Assembly: GCA_937902115.1 (NCBI GenBank)
Contig: CALGSR010000313.1
Location: 1 to 8,634, forward strand
Origin: an uncultured Bacillus sp.
GTDB taxonomy: Bacteria > Bacillota > Bacilli > Bacillales > Cytobacillaceae
DNA: 8,634 bases
Direction of reading: 5' to 3'
The notes under the pieces are model-generated. The model was given only the letters and a program-made list of their open reading frames with translations. It searched no databases and was not told where the DNA came from. The position numbers were made by a program, and so were the translations under genes. The first letter of the stretch is position 1. Each line of letters opens with the position of its first letter. Shown piece after piece: positions 5,870 to 8,634 of this stretch.

Positions 5870-6934
5870 ATGAATAAAAAATCCATTTATGGTTTGACAT
5901 TTAATCAATTAATGGAGTGGCTTATAGAACATGGTCAGAAGAAGTCAAGGGCATCACAAGTATGGGAGTGGCTTTACAGGAAGCGTGTAACAGATTTCTC
6001 TTCCATGACAGATGTGAATCAAGAATGTTTAAAATTACTTGCCGACCATTTTGTTATTCAAACTTTAAACCAGCATGTGAAGCAGGAATCCGAAGATGGA
6101 ACGATTAAATTCTTGTTCAAATTAGAGGATGGAAATTTGATTGAAACGGTTATGATGCGGCATAAATATGGCATTTCCGTTTGTGTTACAACACAAGTCG
6201 GCTGCAACATCGGCTGCAGTTTTTGTGCGAGTGGATTATTAGCAAAAACTCGGGATTTATCTAGTGGGGAAATTGTAGAACAGATCATGAATGTGCAGCT
6301 GCATCTGGATAAAATGGAGCAGGGAGATATGGTGAGCCATGTGGTAGTGATGGGGATTGGCGAGCCATTCGATAATTTTGATAATCTGTTAGACTTCTTA
6401 ACAGTAATTATGGAGCATAAAGGTCTTGCCATAGCCGGTAGACGAATCACAGTATCGACCAGCGGGCTTGCTCATAAGATTTATGAATTTACGGATACTC
6501 AAATACCTGTTAACCTTGCTATTTCTTTACATGCACCAAATGATGAGCTGCGGACTCGTATTATGAAAATAAACAGGGTTATTCCAATTGAAAAATTAAT
6601 GGAGTCGCTGAGGTATTATCTAGCTAAAACAAACCGCAGGCTGACGATCGAATATATTTTGTTAAAGGATGTAAATGATCATCAGGAACACGCAGAACAA
6701 CTTGCGGAGTTGTTAAATGATATAAAAGATCGATTATACGTCAATGTCATTCCGTATAATCCTGTTGATGAACATAGTCAATATCAAAGAAGTGAGAAGG
6801 AATCAGTACTATCATTTTATGATACGTTGAAAAAGAAAGGCGTAAACTGTAAAATTCGCCAAGAGCATGGGACAGATATTGATGCGGCATGTGGACAATT
6901 AAGAAGTAAACAAATGAAAAAATCCGAAGTTTAA
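5870..6934 (+). CDS. rlmN: Dual-specificity rRNA/tRNA adenine-C2 methyltransferase RlmN
   Basis: A 354-residue radical-SAM enzyme. RlmN makes 2-methyladenosine at A2503 of 23S rRNA and position 37 of some tRNAs, using a [4Fe-4S] cluster and a methylated cysteine. The cluster motif is Cys112-x3-Cys116-x2-Cys119 (GCNIGCSFC), and the mobile methyl-carrying Cys341 is in the conserved DAACGQL near the end. The SAM-site GEP motif (GIGEPFDN, 162-169), VSTSGL (195-200) and ISLHAPN (218-224) are intact. The N-terminal accessory domain (1-90) includes the SRASQVWEWLYRKRV substrate-binding helix. I start at ATG 5870, with AGAGGG five bases before it and MNKKSIYGLT matching family starts; the frame is open from TTG 5819 but has no ribosome site there. 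In B. subtilis rlmN sits in the rsmB-rlmN-prpC-prkC cluster. Here it is alone, so it may be a second copy. The motifs are those of RlmN, not of the resistance enzyme Cfr (for example VSTSGL rather than an ISTIG-type motif), though function should not be taken as proven. Confidence 0.93.
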   Translation: MNKKSIYGLTFNQLMEWLIEHGQKKSRASQVWEWLYRKRVTDFSSMTDVNQECLKLLADHFVIQTLNQHVKQESEDGTIKFLFKLEDGNLIETVMMRHKYGISVCVTTQVGCNIGCSFCASGLLAKTRDLSSGEIVEQIMNVQLHLDKMEQGDMVSHVVVMGIGEPFDNFDNLLDFLTVIMEHKGLAIAGRRITVSTSGLAHKIYEFTDTQIPVNLAISLHAPNDELRTRIMKINRVIPIEKLMESLRYYLAKTNRRLTIEYILLKDVNDHQEHAEQLAELLNDIKDRLYVNVIPYNPVDEHSQYQRSEKESVLSFYDTLKKKGVNCKIRQEHGTDIDAACGQLRSKQMKKSEV

Positions 6935-6952
6935 CTTCAGGCGTTTTGCTCG

Positions 6953-7008
6953 TAGAACCGTTCTCCGTTTCTGTCGCAGTTTTTAGTAGAAACGAGGGGA
7001 TGGTTCTA
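6953..7008 (+). promoter_or_regulatory. Long hairpin downstream of rlmN
   Basis: Positions 6953-6972 (TAGAACC through GTTTCT) pair with 6988-7008 (AGAAAC through GGTTCTA). The stem has 20 pairs, including three or four G-T, with one bulged A and a 15-base loop. It starts 18 bases after the rlmN stop. The following tail (TTTCCATAAT) is not a strong T tract, so it is an uncertain terminator by itself. Its 3' arm is shared with the next hairpin. Confidence 0.65.
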
Positions 7009-7070
7009 TTTCCATAATAAAAGGAAAATTTGGACGAAATAAAGAACCACCCCCGCTAGTTTTCTTTTTT
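6996..7070 (+). terminator. Alternative terminator hairpin with T tract
   Basis: GGGGATGGTTCT (6996-7007) pairs with AGAACCACCCCC (7043-7054) at 11 of 12 positions. The 35-base loop can itself fold (TTTCC 7009-7013 with GGAAA 7023-7027). The stem is followed by GCTAGTTTTCTTTTTT, a proper T-rich tail. The 5' arm is the same segment used as the 3' arm of the hairpin at 6953-7008, so the two cannot form at once. It is probably the end of the rlmN transcript, or a switch. Confidence 0.6.
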
Positions 7071-7135
7071 GAAAAAAATTTGCTTTATAGGTAAAAGTTC
7101 ACACCAATTTCACAATTTTATGTTTTAATTTTAAC

Positions 7136-7157
7136 GATAATGATTCTCAGAATCATT
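7136..7157. promoter_or_regulatory. Fur-family operator
   Basis: GATAATGATTCTCAGAATC (7136-7154) matches the classical Fur box GATAATGATAATCATTATC at 15 of 19 positions. Within it, AATGATTCT-C-AGAATCATT (7139-7157) is a perfect 9-1-9 inverted repeat. It lies about 120 bases before the copper gene start, in a promoter-like AT-rich stretch, and GATAAT itself could serve as a -10. It fits Fur better than PerR (TTATAAT halves) or Zur (TCGTAAT halves). Confidence 0.65.
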
Positions 7158-7279
7158 TGTCTTTATTCAGGATGTGGAGTCTGTTTGAATTTGTTAGCAT
7201 TTTGAATACGACGGTGAATATGAATGAGGCAGGTGATAAATTGCTCGCACAGGAAAGACAGAAAAGGAGAATTGAACGC

Positions 7280-8634
7280 ATGATTCACCCCAAAAGGATA
7301 TCGCTGCTGTGTTTGATTTTACTTATTCTCATAATTCCGCACGGGGTATATGCTCACGCGCAGCTGGAAGAGGCTAATCCTGCGCCGGAAAGCATTTTAA
7401 CGATTCCCCCTAAGGAAATTGTTTTGACGTTTAATGAAAGATTGGAGAAGAAACTTTTTTCGATTAAGGTATTCAATGAGAAGGGTGAGCAGGTAAGCAA
7501 GAGAGAAACAGAGATGGGCAAAGAACAGAAAACCATCACGCAGGATTTACCACCACTTCCAGAAGGAAACTATGCTATATCTTATCGTGTCTTATCAGGA
7601 GATGGTCATCCTATTAAAGGGTCCTATGTCATTTCAGTTGGGGAAGAAACGGTTCCGAGAAGTGATATGAATCAGTTACATAATGGGGAAAATCCATCTA
7701 TTCTGTATTACACTTTCCAGTCTGTGATCAGAATTCTATATTATCTGGCATTCCTCCTGACTGCGGGCTGGATCATATGGGGAACCGTAAATAAAAGAGA
7801 ACACAGTGAAATGAGGGTGGCTTATAGACAGAAGGCACGCTATTTACAAACTGCGCTGTTGTTCACAACGATCGGCATGGGATACTATCAATTCGCAGAA
7901 TTACTCAAAAGCTGGAATGTAGATGAAATTTGGCCTCTTTTAACAGGTACTGCCCTTGGAATATCCTGGCTCCTTTCCATGCTGTTGTCGATTTCGGGTT
8001 TTGCGTTGCTACTCCGTTTTACATGGCTAGATCGATTGTGGGTATTCATGATTCTTGCTGTAAAAAGCATCAACGGACACGCGATGGCTTTTGAGCCGCC
8101 GATTCTTACTATTACCATCGATATCCTGCATTTATTCGCAGCATCCATCTGGGCGGGAGGCCTTTTCTATATCTTGACTAATTGGAAAAAGCAACGGGAA
8201 CAGGTTAGACAATTCCTTCCGCTTTTCTCTAAAGCGGCCTTGATTAGTATTCTCGTCTTAATCGGGACTGGGGCAGCCTTCACTTTACTTTTTTTGCCGC
8301 AGGTTGACTATTTGCTTGATACGAAATGGGGGATCCTGCTTTTAATCAAAGCTTTCTTTGTTTTATTGGTCATCATAGTTGGCACAATTTTACGTTATTC
8401 GATGAAAAAGAGGAAGGAGCATGAAACAGGTGGTCTGCTGAAAATAGATTTTATCATGATGATTGTGATTGTGGTGATTGTCGGTGTTTTTACACACTTA
8501 AATCCGCTTCCGCAGAATGAACCGCTAGAGTGGCATGAGCAGGAAAATAACGTTGAATTCACTGCAACGATTTTACCAAAGGTACCAGGAAGCAATCATT
8601 TCATGGTTGAGGCCAACTCACTACAAGAGGGATT
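7280..8634 (+). CDS. ycnJ: CopC-CopD fusion copper protein, YcnJ-like (3' end outside window)
   Basis: An open frame of at least 451 codons that continues past the window edge. Residues 1-25 are a signal peptide; cleavage after VYA would leave His26 as the first residue, as in CopC proteins that bind Cu(II) through the N-terminal amine and His. The CopC beta-barrel domain (26-122) keeps the second ligand pair Asp108 and His110 in SGDGHPIKGSY. From about 146 to 404 there are roughly eight hydrophobic segments forming the CopD membrane domain, with conserved NGHAMAFE (265-272) and DILHLFAASIWAGG (281-294). After the last helix comes an extracytoplasmic segment (410 onward) that looks like the start of the C-terminal domain of B. 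subtilis YcnJ, a protein of about 541 residues implicated in copper acquisition. AAAAGGAGA lies nine bases before ATG 7280. The frame is open back to ATG 7172 and ATG 7220, but those lack good ribosome sites and would bury the signal peptide. The Fur-type box upstream suggests iron-linked control. No ycnK-like repressor is seen here. Confidence 0.88.
   Translation, partial: MIHPKRISLLCLILLILIIPHGVYAHAQLEEANPAPESILTIPPKEIVLTFNERLEKKLFSIKVFNEKGEQVSKRETEMGKEQKTITQDLPPLPEGNYAISYRVLSGDGHPIKGSYVISVGEETVPRSDMNQLHNGENPSILYYTFQSVIRILYYLAFLLTAGWIIWGTVNKREHSEMRVAYRQKARYLQTALLFTTIGMGYYQFAELLKSWNVDEIWPLLTGTALGISWLLSMLLSISGFALLLRFTWLDRLWVFMILAVKSINGHAMAFEPPILTITIDILHLFAASIWAGGLFYILTNWKKQREQVRQFLPLFSKAALISILVLIGTGAAFTLLFLPQVDYLLDTKWGILLLIKAFFVLLVIIVGTILRYSMKKRKEHETGGLLKIDFIMMIVIVVIVGVFTHLNPLPQNEPLEWHEQENNVEFTATILPKVPGSNHFMVEANSLQEG

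Larger units (their letters stand above)
6935..7279. other. Regulatory intergenic region between rlmN and ycnJ
   Basis: 345 bases holding the competing hairpins, the T tract, the Fur-type operator and the copper gene leader. No coding sequence with its own ribosome site is evident; the in-frame extension from 7172 is discussed with the copper gene. Confidence 0.6.

Noticed and set aside
5870..6934. The radical-SAM gene as a Cfr resistance methyltransferase
   Set aside because: The motifs around VSTSGL and QEHGTDIDAACGQL and the N-terminal domain follow RlmN, not Cfr as I remember it.
7172..7279. Upstream starts for the copper gene at ATG 7172 or 7220
   Set aside because: Weak ribosome sites, and a charged 20-36 residue leader would precede the signal peptide. 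ATG 7280 has AAAAGGAGA at nine bases.
1..8634. CRISPR arrays, tRNA or rRNA genes, transposase genes, prophage genes
   Set aside because: No regularly spaced direct repeats, tRNA- or rRNA-like sequence, or transposase/phage protein motifs were seen.

Overview
The window looks like chromosomal DNA from a low-GC Gram-positive of the family Bacillaceae. The reasons are strong AGGAGG-type ribosome binding sites, an AT-rich background, an ABC-F protein that reads like Bacillus subtilis YfmM along its whole length, an RlmN of the Bacillus type, and a CopC-CopD fusion like YcnJ. The order of the genes does not match a syntenic block I recognise. It reads as a patchwork of single-gene units separated by long, partly decayed intergenic regions. 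Species cannot be fixed from the sequence alone.

Layout. Positions 146-1126 (+) carry a small GIY-YIG endonuclease-domain protein and a GNAT acetyltransferase. Positions 1127-1643 hold no clear gene, but contain a possible hairpin, a 14-codon mini-ORF and a near-perfect Shine-Dalgarno whose ATG is followed at once by TAA. A small conserved-looking protein of unknown function follows at 1644-1949 (+). Positions 1950-2438 are a graveyard: a repeat-like AT-rich block, the stop-riddled C-terminal tail of a fumarate reductase/flavocytochrome c-type flavoprotein, a palindromic GGGACA/TGTCCC element, and a strong terminator serving the minus strand. The ABC-F ATPase gene (yfmM-like) occupies 2439-3992 on the minus strand. 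After a 356-base divergent intergenic region come a secreted beta-lactamase-fold serine hydrolase (4349-5587, +) with its terminator, a stand-alone rlmN (5870-6934, +), an elaborate three-segment hairpin region (6953-7070), a Fur-type operator (about 7136-7157), and the start of a CopC-CopD copper protein (7280 onward, +) that runs off the window.

Functional themes. Two genes act on the ribosome: the ABC-F ATPase and the 23S rRNA/tRNA methyltransferase RlmN. One acts at the cell envelope (serine hydrolase) and one in metal homeostasis (YcnJ-like, with an iron-type operator). The units appear to be transcribed separately, so I infer no shared pathway. I did not find a clear new multi-gene system. 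The points most worth following are the mutually exclusive hairpins between rlmN and the copper gene, the Fur-like box in front of a copper gene, the serine hydrolase that keeps Ser-x-x-Lys, SDN and K-x-G but lacks an obvious omega-loop Glu, the flavoprotein fossil, and the ATG-TAA element.
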